DNA of 64,000 nt from Roseivirga thermotolerans (GCF_014653175.1 NZ_BNAG01000002.1:682001-746000); one strand, 5' to 3'; counted from the first letter of the stretch, positions 34,734 through 44,365 are shown. Numbers and translations are program-made. The notes: generated from the letters alone by a model not told the origin.

Positions 34734-35168
34734 CTATTTTTTTTGTGAGGTCTTTAAGAGTATAGAACGTCCTTTGGCAATGGCTCTGCTTCGCTGCTCG
34801 TTCCAGAGAACACATTGGGCGTGAATAAGCTGATTACCTTTCTTGTCTATAATGGCTTCTGCAATAATGTGGTCATTCACTGCGGCCGCACTCATATATT
34901 CAATAGTGTTGCTGAGTGTATTGTAAAACTCCGGCTCGCCCAGTGAGAATACAGCACAGCCGATTGCATCGTCTATAATGGCGGCCGACATGCCTCCGTG
35001 CAATATGCCCATTGGGTTGGTCATTTCGGCTCTTATCAGGTACTGAAAATGGGCTTCTCCTTCTGCCACATGCAATAGGGTAGGATTGAACCACCGCATT
35101 AACGGTGATGGTGAGTTTTTGGCTTTCTGGCCCACCTGCTGGCGCAAAAATTCAAGTGCTTTGTTCAT
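34734..35168 (-). CDS. PaaI-type hotdog-fold thioesterase
   Basis: This 144-residue protein carries the PaaI signature NPMGILHGGMSAAIIDDAIGC (about 51-71; the Asp is the usual catalytic residue). It probably hydrolyses short or aromatic acyl-CoA esters. The gene starts 6 bp after the thiolase stop, so the two enzymes are cotranscribed and are likely to share acyl-CoA intermediates. Confidence 0.88.
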   Translation of the reverse strand: MNKALEFLRQQVGQKAKNSPSPLMRWFNPTLLHVAEGEAHFQYLIRAEMTNPMGILHGGMSAAIIDDAIGCAVFSLGEPEFYNTLSNTIEYMSAAAVNDHIIAEAIIDKKGNQLIHAQCVLWNEQRSRAIAKGRSILLKTSQKK

Positions 35169-35174
35169 ATTTAT

Positions 35175-36350
35175 CTATAGGGTTTCTATTAAAATGGCTG
35201 AGGCACCGCCTCCACCGTTGCAAATGGCGGCTATGCCCCGGTGGCCGGCCTCTTGCTTTAAAACCGAGAGGAGGGTGGTGGCTATTCGGGCCCCTGAGGC
35301 TCCCAATGGATGGCCTAGAGCTATCGCTCCTCCATACCGGTTAATTTTACGCTCCGGGATGTCTAGAATTTGGGCGTTAGCCAAAACAACAGAAGCATAA
35401 GCTTCATTAATCTCAAAAAAGTCGATATCGCCAATGGAGAGTTGTTTTTGTGTCAGTATCTGTTGAATGGCCAGGGCAGGGCTTGTGGAAAAATCTTCAG
35501 GTGCTTGCTCGGCATCGGCATAAGCCACGAGTTTACCAATAGGTTTTAGTCCATACTCCTCTACCAATTGGGCAGAAGCCAGAAGCAAAGCTGCAGCACC
35601 ATCATTAAGGTTACTGGCATTGGCAGCGGTAATGGTGCCATTTTCTTCGAACGTAGCTCGCAATTGAGCTACTTTTTCTTCTTTAAGTTTAAAGATATCT
35701 TCATCGCTGGTCACAGGGTCTTTACCCTTGCCGGGAATTGGATCAATAGCTATAATTTCCCGGTTGAACTTTCCCGACTTTGTAGCACTTAGAGCTTTTT
35801 GGTATGATGCTATGGCGTATCTATCCTGAGCAGAACGGCTAATGCCATACTTTCTTACTGTTGTTTCTGCCGCATTCCCCATATGGTAGCCATGGTAGGC
35901 GTCTGTCAACCCATCTTTTAAAAGACCGTCAGTAAAAGAGAAGTGGCCAAACTTGTGGCCGGAGCGTAAGGGAGCATAGAACGGTACATTGCTCATGCTT
36001 TCGGCCCCAACTGCCACCACGAGTTGACTTATGCCCAACTGAATTTCCTGAGCTGCCAGGTGTATGGCCTTCATGCCGGAAGCACATACCTTATTGATGG
36101 TTGTAGTGCGGGTGGTTTGTGGCAATCGGGAAGCCAATGCTACTTGCCGTGCAGGAGCCTGCCCCAGATTGGCAGAGAGTACATTGCCCATAAAAAGGCT
36201 TTGTACCTGTTGTTTGAGTTCGGCCTGTGAGTGGAATAACGAGTTGGTCACTTCAGCCCCTAAATCTATAGCTGTCATTGCCGACAAAGCCCCCAGAAAA
36301 CCCCCAATGGGTGTTCGCTTGGCTTCTATGATGAATACTTCCGGTAGCAT
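35175..36350 (-). CDS. Acetyl-CoA C-acyltransferase (thiolase)
   Basis: The ATG at 36350 gives 391 residues, the standard thiolase length (MLPEVFIIEAKRTPIGGF). The nucleophile is C89 (KVCASGMKA); NEAYAS, GHPLGASG with H347 and CNGGGG with C377 complete the active site. It cleaves 3-ketoacyl-CoA in beta-oxidation or condenses acetyl-CoA. It is in an operon led by marR and a membrane protein gene and continues into a thioesterase. Confidence 0.94.
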   Translation of the reverse strand: MLPEVFIIEAKRTPIGGFLGALSAMTAIDLGAEVTNSLFHSQAELKQQVQSLFMGNVLSANLGQAPARQVALASRLPQTTRTTTINKVCASGMKAIHLAAQEIQLGISQLVVAVGAESMSNVPFYAPLRSGHKFGHFSFTDGLLKDGLTDAYHGYHMGNAAETTVRKYGISRSAQDRYAIASYQKALSATKSGKFNREIIAIDPIPGKGKDPVTSDEDIFKLKEEKVAQLRATFEENGTITAANASNLNDGAAALLLASAQLVEEYGLKPIGKLVAYADAEQAPEDFSTSPALAIQQILTQKQLSIGDIDFFEINEAYASVVLANAQILDIPERKINRYGGAIALGHPLGASGARIATTLLSVLKQEAGHRGIAAICNGGGGASAILIETL

Positions 36351-36357
36351 ATATGAC

Positions 36358-37029
36358 TTATTTTGACCTGGTGAGTTTTCTGAGAATGGCCAGATGACCA
36401 AAAATTACTATTGGAACTACAATGCCCGGAAGCAGCACATAGGGAAAGTAAAGTACTGCCAGGTTGGGTTGATCGAACGAGAGTTGTTGTATGGGGGAAG
36501 GGATAGAAAGTATTCCGGTAGTTACTACCTGTATGACCAACAAAAGGGCTACAATATTCCATGCCATCAGTGCTTTTGTGCCTATCCGTTTTTTGCGGAA
36601 ACCATAATAAGCAATGAAAGGCGCAGATAGACCTGACAGTATATCAAAATTTCGACCTTCGAACGACATAGACTCCGGCATGGCCTTGTGTATGACCAGG
36701 CCCAGAATTACAAACTCAACGGCTACCCGTATGGTAAAGAGGTAGGTATAGGTTTCCGGATTTACAGCGTCTAACACGGTTTTACCCCGCTGGGTAGTAA
36801 AGGCCAGAATTACGGCTATAACGCTGGGTAGTAGCACCGCCAGAAACCGAGGTGGTAGAGAGTCGGTTGCCAGAAAGAAACCGGATAGTGAAAGAATTGA
36901 CTGCACCGCAAGGAGTACTAAAACTATAAGGATTGCAGGACGCTTAAAAGCTACGGATTTGAGAAATAGGAATACCGTTACTACGGTAATTAGAACAAAT
37001 CCGATTTGGAGGTAAGTTGGTGTTTCCAT
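36358..37029 (-). CDS. Multi-pass membrane protein of unknown function
   Basis: This 223-residue protein has about seven hydrophobic segments. The sequence between them includes QRGKTVLDAVNPETYTYLFT (about 80-99) and MPESMSFEGRNFDILSG (about 118-134). I do not recognise a characterised family. It starts 30 bp after marR, with a TGTATATACA palindrome between them, and ends 7 bp before the thiolase start, so it is probably part of a MarR-controlled operon. Confidence 0.75.
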   Translation of the reverse strand: METPTYLQIGFVLITVVTVFLFLKSVAFKRPAILIVLVLLAVQSILSLSGFFLATDSLPPRFLAVLLPSVIAVILAFTTQRGKTVLDAVNPETYTYLFTIRVAVEFVILGLVIHKAMPESMSFEGRNFDILSGLSAPFIAYYGFRKKRIGTKALMAWNIVALLLVIQVVTTGILSIPSPIQQLSFDQPNLAVLYFPYVLLPGIVVPIVIFGHLAILRKLTRSK

Positions 37030-37032
37030 AGA

Positions 37033-37042
37033 TGTATATACA
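37033..37042. promoter_or_regulatory. TGTATATACA palindrome between marR and the membrane protein gene
   Basis: This perfect 10-bp palindrome contains the TGTATAT unit that also occurs twice in front of marR. It may be an internal MarR site. The sequence is A/T-rich, so chance is possible. Confidence 0.35.
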
Positions 37043-37059
37043 AGTATTTATATAAAAAT

Positions 37060-37512
37060 TTAAGAATTGAATTTCTTTACAGATTCAATGATTCCGTCTA
37101 GTGCCTGAATTTGATAGTTGCCCAAGTGGGCTGCCATCTTTTCATGCACTTTAGACCAGACCGGTGCTATCTTTTCCAGTAGAGTCAGGCCCGATTCGCT
37201 GATAGAGAGCTCGCTGGCCCGTGGATCGTCCTCACTTTTTTGTAGGCTAATCCATCCGTTACCAAGGAGTTTCTTAATGTCTCTGCTTATGGTTGACTGG
37301 TCTAAGACCAGATAATCTGCAATTTGGCGCTGGCTGATGCCTGGTTTTTTTCCAATGACAAACAGAATAGAGAGCATACTGCCTTTAAGACCAAACTGCG
37401 CCAACTCCTGTTGATAGATAGCATCCATAAGCTTGTGAAGTCTCCTTACTTTGGAATTCAGGCAAAGGTGGGGCTGTATGGTTTCAAAATTTGGTAATGC
37501 CGAATTGCTCAT
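37060..37512 (-). CDS. MarR family transcriptional regulator
   Basis: This 150-residue winged-helix protein has GISQRQIADYLVLDQSTIS (recognition region, about 74-92) followed by the wing SEDDPRASELSISESG. MarR proteins are dimeric repressors released by small ligands. It is first in an operon with a membrane protein, thiolase and thioesterase, so it probably senses an acyl or aromatic compound. TGTATAT repeats lie 24-40 bp upstream of its start. Confidence 0.9.
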   Translation of the reverse strand: MSNSALPNFETIQPHLCLNSKVRRLHKLMDAIYQQELAQFGLKGSMLSILFVIGKKPGISQRQIADYLVLDQSTISRDIKKLLGNGWISLQKSEDDPRASELSISESGLTLLEKIAPVWSKVHEKMAAHLGNYQIQALDGIIESVKKFNS

Positions 37513-37535
37513 GGCGCAAAGTTATAATAAATAGT

Positions 37536-37552
37536 TGTATATGCATGTATAT
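37536..37552. promoter_or_regulatory. Two TGTATAT repeats upstream of marR
   Basis: TGTATAT-GCA-TGTATAT has two units exactly one helical turn apart, 24 bp upstream of the marR start. The same unit occurs in the palindrome at 37033-37042. This is a candidate autoregulatory operator. Confidence 0.4.
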
Positions 37553-37647
37553 TGTAATAGAAATCTCTGATTATTAAGTCAGAATAGATGGGGGTGTTTC
37601 ACCAGGTTTATGCCCGGCTTATGAGCAGAGCAAGGGTGCAGAAACCA

Positions 37648-37668
37648 AAAGCACGAGTCGTGCTCTTG
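37648..37668 (-). terminator. Hairpin after the YceI gene
   Basis: AGCACGA and TCGTGCT pair perfectly around one base; on the minus strand the stem is followed by TTTGGTTT. It lies 60-80 bp after the YceI stop codon. The T-run is weak. Confidence 0.5.
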
Positions 37669-37727
37669 AGTTTTCCGTACCCTTTTGGATTAGACAACAA
37701 CAAGTTTCCTGTTTGTGCCTTGGCTGC

Positions 37728-38324
37728 TCAGGTTTTCTTGATGAGCTCTATTCGACATTCTATGCGCACCTCTCTGCCAATCGAAAGTCCTCCTGCCTCA
37801 AGAAATGAATTGTATTTTAGTCCGTAATCGTATCGGTCAATTTCGCCCCATAGCTTAAGTCCTGCACGTGTGCCTCCCCATGGGTCGGCCACAATACCAC
37901 CAAACTGTCCTTCAAAGACTACTTTTTTGGTAATGCCATGCATAGTAAGCCATCCACTAACCTTGTATTTATTTTGATTTATTTTCTCAAACTTTTCGCC
38001 TTTAAAGGTTATGGTAGGGAATTGTGCGGCATTGAAGAAGTCTTCGCTTCTCAGGTGGTTGTCGCGCTCTTCGTTGGCCGTATTAATACTCTTCGTTTGA
38101 ATGACCACCTCAAATTTGGCATCTGTAAAATCTTCTTTGTCGGCCCTTATCGATGCGGTATAGCTATCGAACTGGCCCACAGTTTCTGATATTACCAGAT
38201 GGTCAATGGAAAAGCCAATGGAAGAATGGGTAGGGTCTATTTGCCATTCCGTAGTTTGTGCCTGGGTATATTGAATCGCTACAAGGCACTGTGCAATCAA
38301 AAGTAGTTTTATTCTTCTTTTCAT
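37728..38324 (-). CDS. YceI family periplasmic protein
   Basis: This 198-residue protein has a signal peptide (residues 1-23, ending QAQ) and the lipocalin-like YceI fold: WQIDPTHSSIGFSIDHLVI (about 27-45), SIRADKEDFTDAKFEV, TITFKGEKFE and LTMHGITKKV. YceI proteins bind long-chain isoprenoids or amphiphiles. It follows the SnoaL-like gene by 11 bp and is probably controlled with it by the Crp/Fnr regulator upstream. Confidence 0.9.
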   Translation of the reverse strand: MKRRIKLLLIAQCLVAIQYTQAQTTEWQIDPTHSSIGFSIDHLVISETVGQFDSYTASIRADKEDFTDAKFEVVIQTKSINTANEERDNHLRSEDFFNAAQFPTITFKGEKFEKINQNKYKVSGWLTMHGITKKVVFEGQFGGIVADPWGGTRAGLKLWGEIDRYDYGLKYNSFLEAGGLSIGREVRIECRIELIKKT

Positions 38325-38335
38325 AAGTAGCGGGT

Positions 38336-38689
38336 TTAGTTGGCGTAATAGAATTTTTCTCTAATAATCAGTCCATCTTTCCACTCCTGAACAGAAACCT
38401 GGGTATAGTTTCTTAAGCCCCATTCTTTGTGGGTATAGTCGTAGTGCCATTCTACCATGCTCACTCCTTCACCCACCGTTACCTTAAGGGGGTTAGCCCC
38501 TCTAAACTCAGTAATGTTGGCAAAGAACTCTTCTTCTCTTGTTCTGTTGGCTGCTTTGCCCACAGTGGGAGGAAGGTCGTTTTCTTGCATTACCACGTCT
38601 TCGTGGTAGTATTTCTCAAAGGCTTCCATGGCTTTGCCTTGGAGTACCAGGTCGTTTAAATCGCTGATTTTATCTAGTAATGTTGCCAT
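38336..38689 (-). CDS. SnoaL/NTF2-like protein
   Basis: Starting at 38689 gives 117 residues (MATLLDKISDLNDLVLQGKAMEAFEKYYHEDVV), a cone-shaped NTF2-like fold with VSMVEWHYDYTHKEWGLRNYTQVSV. Members are small ligand-binding proteins or isomerases; the role here is unknown. It lies between the Crp/Fnr gene and YceI, 77 bp downstream of a perfect dyad. Confidence 0.8.
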   Translation of the reverse strand: MATLLDKISDLNDLVLQGKAMEAFEKYYHEDVVMQENDLPPTVGKAANRTREEEFFANITEFRGANPLKVTVGEGVSMVEWHYDYTHKEWGLRNYTQVSVQEWKDGLIIREKFYYAN

Positions 38690-38743
38690 AATTTTATTGA
38701 TTTTGTTAGGCAACAAAGTTCTGCCCGGGGGCATGACAAGGCA

Positions 38744-38780
38744 TTAAACTAGATTAGAAAAGAAGGTTAAACTAGTTTAA
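38744..38780. promoter_or_regulatory. Candidate Crp/Fnr-type binding sites
   Basis: TTAAACTAGTTTAA at 38767-38780 is a perfect 14-bp palindrome with the 5-4-5 layout of Crp/Fnr boxes (TTAAA-N4-TTTAA). A weaker copy, TTAAACTAGATTAG, begins 23 bp away at 38744. They lie between the Crp/Fnr gene and the SnoaL-YceI operon on the same strand. Confidence 0.6.
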
Positions 38781-38788
38781 TCTAAGTC

Positions 38789-39373
38789 TTACTGTTCCAG
38801 AATGAGCTGATTCCTGATTTTACTCAAAAATTCTTTGGTAATGCCCAGGTAACTGGCAATCATGTATTGAGGTACACGCTGCTCAATGAGGGGGTAGTCT
38901 TGTCTGAATTTGAGGTAACGCTCTTTGGCCGTGAGACTATAGCTCCTTACTAAGCGCCTTTCGGAGGCCACATAGGCACGCTGCAAGATGATTCGAAAGA
39001 AACGTTCCATTTTAGGAACCTGCAAGTATAGGTTTTCGAGGTTGGTATGGGAAAATTGAATAACCTTTGTGTTTTCAAGGCATTGCACGTTATAGTGTGC
39101 GGGAGTTTGTGTGAGAAAGCTCCCGAGGTCGGCTGTCCACCAGTTTTCAATGGCAAACATAACGGTATGCTCCTGGCCTTTTTCATCAACATAGAATGTG
39201 CGCAGACAGCCTTCAACCACAAAACTTTCGTGTCGGCATACATCGCCTTGTTGCACTACAAACTGTCCTTTGAGGTAATTTCTTAAGGAGGTGTGTTTTT
39301 GAATGATTTCTACCTCTTGCGGCTCTAGTTCTACAAACTTTTGCATGTAATCTATCAATGGGACAATATCCAT
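38789..39373 (-). CDS. Crp/Fnr family transcriptional regulator
   Basis: This 194-residue protein has a cyclic-nucleotide-binding-like barrel (about 25-130, LRNYLKGQFVVQQGDVCRHESFVVEG) and a short C-terminal DNA-binding part (about 165-190, VPQYMIASYLGITKEFLSKIRNQL). It has no Fnr-type N-terminal Cys cluster. The Bacteroidota group of this type is poorly characterised. The adjacent dyad at 38767 is its most likely site, and SnoaL-YceI its likely target. Confidence 0.87.
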   Translation of the reverse strand: MDIVPLIDYMQKFVELEPQEVEIIQKHTSLRNYLKGQFVVQQGDVCRHESFVVEGCLRTFYVDEKGQEHTVMFAIENWWTADLGSFLTQTPAHYNVQCLENTKVIQFSHTNLENLYLQVPKMERFFRIILQRAYVASERRLVRSYSLTAKERYLKFRQDYPLIEQRVPQYMIASYLGITKEFLSKIRNQLILEQ

Positions 39374-39400
39374 TTGCTTGTCGATTATTCTGTTTTCATT

Positions 39401-39551
39401 ATAGGGTTACCCACTTAAGTCTCAAGAAGTGGATTTCTGAACCTTGCTTCTATTTGTGTCTTCACAAATGGTTGTTAAAAGACACTGTGAGGACACAGCT
39501 TGTGGCTTGTATACCGGATCTAACAAATGCGGTCTAAATGAGTAACCCTAT
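39401..39551 (-). repeat. Palindromic dispersed repeat, copy 3 (best preserved)
   Basis: This 151-bp element has ends ATAGGGTTACCCACTTAA and, reversed, ATAGGGTTACTCATTTAG; they differ only by three transitions, which become G-U pairs in a minus-strand RNA. Internal hairpins are ATTTGTG-TCTT-CACAAAT and CTGTG-AGGA-CACAG. It aligns over its length with copy 1b and with the reverse complements of copies 1a and 2. Confidence 0.8.
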
Positions 39552-39663
39552 AAAATTATAACTTGTCTTGTGCTATTTACTCTCGTTACATGTATCCCTC
39601 AAAGATGTATATAAAGTAATTGTCGACTTTGTGTCAACTTATCAGGATGGGACAGATAAAACG

Positions 39664-39696
39664 AAAAAGCCCCGGCAATTGTACCGAGGCTTTTAT
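39664..39696 (-). terminator. Terminator after groEL
   Basis: On the minus strand AAGCCTCGG pairs with CCGGGGCTT (one wobble) around a short loop, and TTTCGTTTT follows. It lies 45-75 bp after the groEL stop codon. Confidence 0.8.
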
Positions 39697-39737
39697 CTAT
39701 TTATTCTATGTACTAATATCTAAGTACTAACAGGCGA

Positions 39738-41393
<1,656 letters not shown>

Positions 41394-41405
41394 TCAGTTT
41401 TAAGA

Positions 41406-41690
41406 TTAAGAATTGATGATTGCAAAAATGTCAGACTCCTTCATGATCAAGTAGTCTTTTCCTTCAACAGTGATTTCAGTACCGGCATACTTGCCATAAA
41501 GCACGGTGTCACCTGTTTTCACTGTAAGAGGCTCATCCTTCTTGCCGTTACCGGCTGCTACAATAACACCTCTTTGAGGCTTCTCTTTTGCAGTGTCAGG
41601 AATGATGATACCTGAAGCAGTTTTTTCTTCAGCAGCAGCAGGCTCAACCAGAACTCTATCTGCTAGTGGAGTAATGTTAACTTTAGACAT
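41406..41690 (-). CDS. groES: 10-kDa co-chaperonin GroES
   Basis: The ATG at 41690 gives 94 residues ([15 protein letters not shown]), the standard start and length. The mobile loop ([20 protein letters not shown], about 16-35) and [14 protein letters not shown] are present. It caps GroEL and is the first gene of the groES-groEL operon. Confidence 0.97.
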   Translation of the reverse strand: MSKVNITPLADRVLVEPAAAEEKTASGIIIPDTAKEKPQRGVIVAAGNGKKDEPLTVKTGDTVLYGKYAGTEITVEGKDYLIMKESDIFAIINS

Positions 41691-42098
41691 TTTTCTTATT
41701 GGTTTAAGAGTTTGATTCAAAAATTTACAGTCGCCCTTATTGCACTTTGTGTGCCAATTGCAGATTGTGAACTTTTGGCAGACAAGCAGCGTCAGCCCTG
41801 TCAGTATCTGTGTCTGCTCATTGCCTGTTGTCAGTTATTATATGACAGATTTTCACGCTTTGCTCGTTTATTCTCTTTGAAGGCTGCTCAGAAGGTGTTA
41901 TCTTCTGTGTCAAATAAATCGTATTAATCTGTCAGATTAATGGTTTACGAACATTCCAATTGGCACGTCATCCCCGGGTTTATTTCTGGGGGAGAATTAA
42001 GTGGCCAGGTCTGCTACCTAAACAGGCTTGTCTGTTGGCCGACCAGCTGAGCATAACGTGCAGGATGTTTATTAGTAATGGTATTAAACTTTTCATCT
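41691..42098. other. 408-bp divergent intergenic region
   Basis: It separates groES from a plus-strand gene of unknown function. It holds a hairpin-like segment near 41969-41993 (TCCCC...GGGGGA) and a stretch at 42031-42064 (TTGGCCGACCA, then GCATAACGTG) that resembles 50474-50512. No open frame is convincing and no stress-operon operator was recognised. Confidence 0.45.
42031..42064 (+). repeat. Short intergenic motif shared with 50474-50512, copy 1
   Basis: TTGGCCGACCA is followed closely by GCATAACGTG and CAGGAT. The same blocks, with different spacing, occur at 50474-50512. Both lie upstream of plus-strand genes. Confidence 0.35.
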
Positions 42099-42812
42099 AT
42101 GACACAATTAAAAAAAGACTGGATCACCGATGGGCTAATAGATTTTGAGTATAAGAAGTATGTGCTATTGGCCTATCTCAAGCATGTGGAACAAAATTTT
42201 GACAAAACCAGACTCTTTCCTTTTCTAACCGAGCTTATTGAGCATTATAAGGATGCCAAAATGCTAAAGGATAAAAAGAAAACCATTCGCTCCGAAATGC
42301 CTAAAGAAATTTCACGGTTAGACCTTAGCAAGCTGGAAATCATTTATAAGGAATTGGATGAAGAAAAAGATTTGCTGAAAGACATTGAGGAGATTGTGGA
42401 TTATGCCATTCCTACCATGGAGCGTACCCTTGGCAAGGGTAAGGAGCTGCATGAGTGGGTGGAGTCTGAGCTCAAAATAGACCCAATTGGTATAATACCC
42501 ATGTACAAAGATGAGGGCTATGTAATGCTTGAAGTAGGAGACTCTAAACTCACCAGTGTGTTTCAGTATCAGGTAAAGAAGTTCATTATGTTCAATGAAC
42601 AGATGAGAGGAGTATACTTTAAGTTTATCGACAATATTGCCAGAGGGGTGGGAGATACGTTTGAACAAATAAAACTTAGACTCATTAAAACCTACAAAAC
42701 CTTACCCAATCCGGCTACATTCCTTATTCATGGAGGGCTTCCTTTGCCGCTGGAAGAAACGCTGATACCCATGAGTAAGAAATTGGTACTGAAAACCATA
42801 CATCAGCTCTGA
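42099..42812 (+). CDS. Conserved-looking protein of unknown function
   Basis: From the ATG at 42099 the product has 237 residues (MTQLKKDWITDGLIDFEYKK); 7 more residues are possible. It is helical and charged, cytoplasmic, and has no signal. Recognisable blocks are FEYKKYVLLAYLKHVEQNF (about 15-33), an acidic helical middle (DEEKDLLKDIEEIVDYAIP) and PATFLIHGGLPLPLEETLIP near the C-terminus. I do not recognise a characterised family. Confidence 0.72.
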   Translation: MTQLKKDWITDGLIDFEYKKYVLLAYLKHVEQNFDKTRLFPFLTELIEHYKDAKMLKDKKKTIRSEMPKEISRLDLSKLEIIYKELDEEKDLLKDIEEIVDYAIPTMERTLGKGKELHEWVESELKIDPIGIIPMYKDEGYVMLEVGDSKLTSVFQYQVKKFIMFNEQMRGVYFKFIDNIARGVGDTFEQIKLRLIKTYKTLPNPATFLIHGGLPLPLEETLIPMSKKLVLKTIHQL

Positions 42813-42916
42813 TTTGCACGGTCAGAACCGTTCGGGCATAGAGTTCTCGGTTTATAACGAGTAATTTTTTAGATTAAGAATCAATTTTTTCAACTAAAAC
42901 TAATCCTGCGAACACT

Positions 42917-43528
42917 ATGCCCGCACTCAGACATCTCCTGACTATTTTTTTGTTGTGTCTTGTGGCCGCTAGCTGCCAAACCCATAACACTACCATTGAG
43001 CTTTTTAACGGAGAAAACCTGGATGGTTGGACCAATAATGGCGAAGAGTTATGGTATGTGGAAAATGGAGAGCTGGTTTGTGAGAGCGGCCCTCAAGCTC
43101 AGTATGGTTACCTGACCACCAACGAATACTACAATGATTTTGAACTGACGCTTGACTTCAAACAAGAAGCCAATGGTAACAGTGGAGTTTTTATTCGCTC
43201 TACTGTAGAAGGAACTAAAGTGAGTGGATGGCAGGTAGAAGTGGCTCCTCCAGGCAATAATACGGGTGGAATTTACGAGTCTTATGGTAGGGGCTGGCTC
43301 ATTCAGCCGGAGCCCGAAAAAGATAGCGCCCTGAAAATGGGAGAGTGGAATACCATGAAAATAAGGGTGGTTGGCGATGAAGTTACCTCATGGCTCAATG
43401 GTACTGAAATGGTTCACCTGAAAGACGAGAAAATCGGGGCTGGTAAAGGCTCTATTGCCCTGCAAATTCATGATGGAGGAGGAATTAAGGTTAGATGGAA
43501 GAACATAAAGCTCAAAAAAATCAAATAA
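42917..43528 (+). CDS. DUF1080 lipoprotein (3-keto-glycoside hydrolase-like), first copy
   Basis: This 203-residue lipoprotein has lipobox AASC (Cys20). The rest is one DUF1080 jelly-roll: LFNGENLDGWTNNGEELWYVENGEL (about 27-51), NGNSGVFIRSTVEG, GEWNTMKIRV and SIALQIHDGGGIKVRWKNIKLK. Characterised relatives act on 3-keto-disaccharides or 3-keto-glycosides. A second DUF1080 gene and a Gfo/Idh/MocA oxidoreductase follow, which suggests one periplasmic sugar pathway. Confidence 0.88.
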   Translation: MPALRHLLTIFLLCLVAASCQTHNTTIELFNGENLDGWTNNGEELWYVENGELVCESGPQAQYGYLTTNEYYNDFELTLDFKQEANGNSGVFIRSTVEGTKVSGWQVEVAPPGNNTGGIYESYGRGWLIQPEPEKDSALKMGEWNTMKIRVVGDEVTSWLNGTEMVHLKDEKIGAGKGSIALQIHDGGGIKVRWKNIKLKKIK

Positions 43529-43568
43529 CAAACTCCAAATCTCAAGCATCAACCCGAGGCATCTGGCC

Positions 43569-43603
43569 ATTAAACGATTAACAAATAACCATTAACGATT
43601 AAC
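43569..43603. promoter_or_regulatory. Direct repeats ATTAA(A)CGATTAAC before the second DUF1080 gene
   Basis: ATTAAACGATTAAC (43569-43582) and ATTAACGATTAAC (43591-43603) repeat 22 bp apart in the gap between the two DUF1080 genes. This could be a two-site operator; no regulator gene is adjacent. Confidence 0.35.
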
Positions 43604-43618
43604 TGAACTAACCCAAAC

Positions 43619-44365
43619 ATGAAACGAAATTACCTATTCGTACTACTAGCTGCAGGTGTCTTTTCCTGTGGTTCCGGCTCCAAAACAGAAATTGCGGAAA
43701 CATCAAATACACAGGATGATGGCTGGATTTACCTTTTTGATGGTACCAGCACAGAGGGCTGGCGGGCTTATAATGGCGAGGAGCTTCCGCCACAATGGAC
43801 AATTGATGAAGAGGGTGCTCTAACCTTTGATACAGAAAAACGACTAGAAGAAGATTGGCAGGGAGGAAAAGACATCATTTATGCTGCTGAGGAGTTCGAT
43901 AATTTTGAGCTTTACCTGGAATGGAAGCTACCCGAGGGTGGCAACAGCGGTATCTTTTATCATCTCAAAGAAAACGAACCGGGAGGCCCTCCGGAAATAT
44001 CTCCAGAGTACCAGCTTTTAGACGATTTAGGTTGGGAAAGAATTAATAATGCCACCTTAGAAGAATGGCAGAAAACCGGTGCCGACTATGCCATGTACCC
44101 ACCCGATACTACTCAAAAAATTGTGAAGCCGGCAGGGGAGTGGAACACATCCAGAATACTGTTTACCCCCCAAAAAGTAGAACATTGGCTCAACGGAAAG
44201 AAGATTGTTGAGTTTGTGCCCTGGTCAGACGATTGGTATGAGCGTAAAGCAGCCGGTAAATGGAAAAGTTCTCCCAAATACGGATCGTTTAAGTCAGGCT
44301 ATATCGGCCTTCAGGACCACGATAGCCCCCTATGGTTCAAGAATATTAAGATCAGAAAATTGTAA
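43619..44365 (+). CDS. DUF1080 lipoprotein (3-keto-glycoside hydrolase-like), second copy
   Basis: This 248-residue lipoprotein has lipobox VFSC (Cys17). It carries the DUF1080 fold with LFDGTSTEGWRAYNGEELPPQW (about 39-60), LPEGGNSGIFYHLKENEPGGPP, PEYQLLDD and a C-terminal YIGLQDHDSPLWFKNIKIRKL. It is longer than its neighbour and differs enough to suggest another substrate or step. It is probably cotranscribed with the downstream oxidoreductase (105 bp gap). Confidence 0.9.
   Translation: MKRNYLFVLLAAGVFSCGSGSKTEIAETSNTQDDGWIYLFDGTSTEGWRAYNGEELPPQWTIDEEGALTFDTEKRLEEDWQGGKDIIYAAEEFDNFELYLEWKLPEGGNSGIFYHLKENEPGGPPEISPEYQLLDDLGWERINNATLEEWQKTGADYAMYPPDTTQKIVKPAGEWNTSRILFTPQKVEHWLNGKKIVEFVPWSDDWYERKAAGKWKSSPKYGSFKSGYIGLQDHDSPLWFKNIKIRKL

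Larger units (their letters stand above)
39374..39737. other. Intergenic region between the Crp/Fnr gene and groEL
   Basis: It holds repeat copy 3 (39401-39551) and the groEL terminator (about 39667-39694). The 115 bases between them show no gene. Confidence 0.6.

Noticed and set aside
39401-39551. CRISPR-like repeat
   Set aside because: Copies are single, far apart and palindromic over their whole length; there are no regular spacers and no cas genes.
41945-42060. Possible 5' regulatory RNA upstream of the unknown gene at 42099
   Set aside because: Only one weak C/G hairpin is visible and no riboswitch consensus was recognised.
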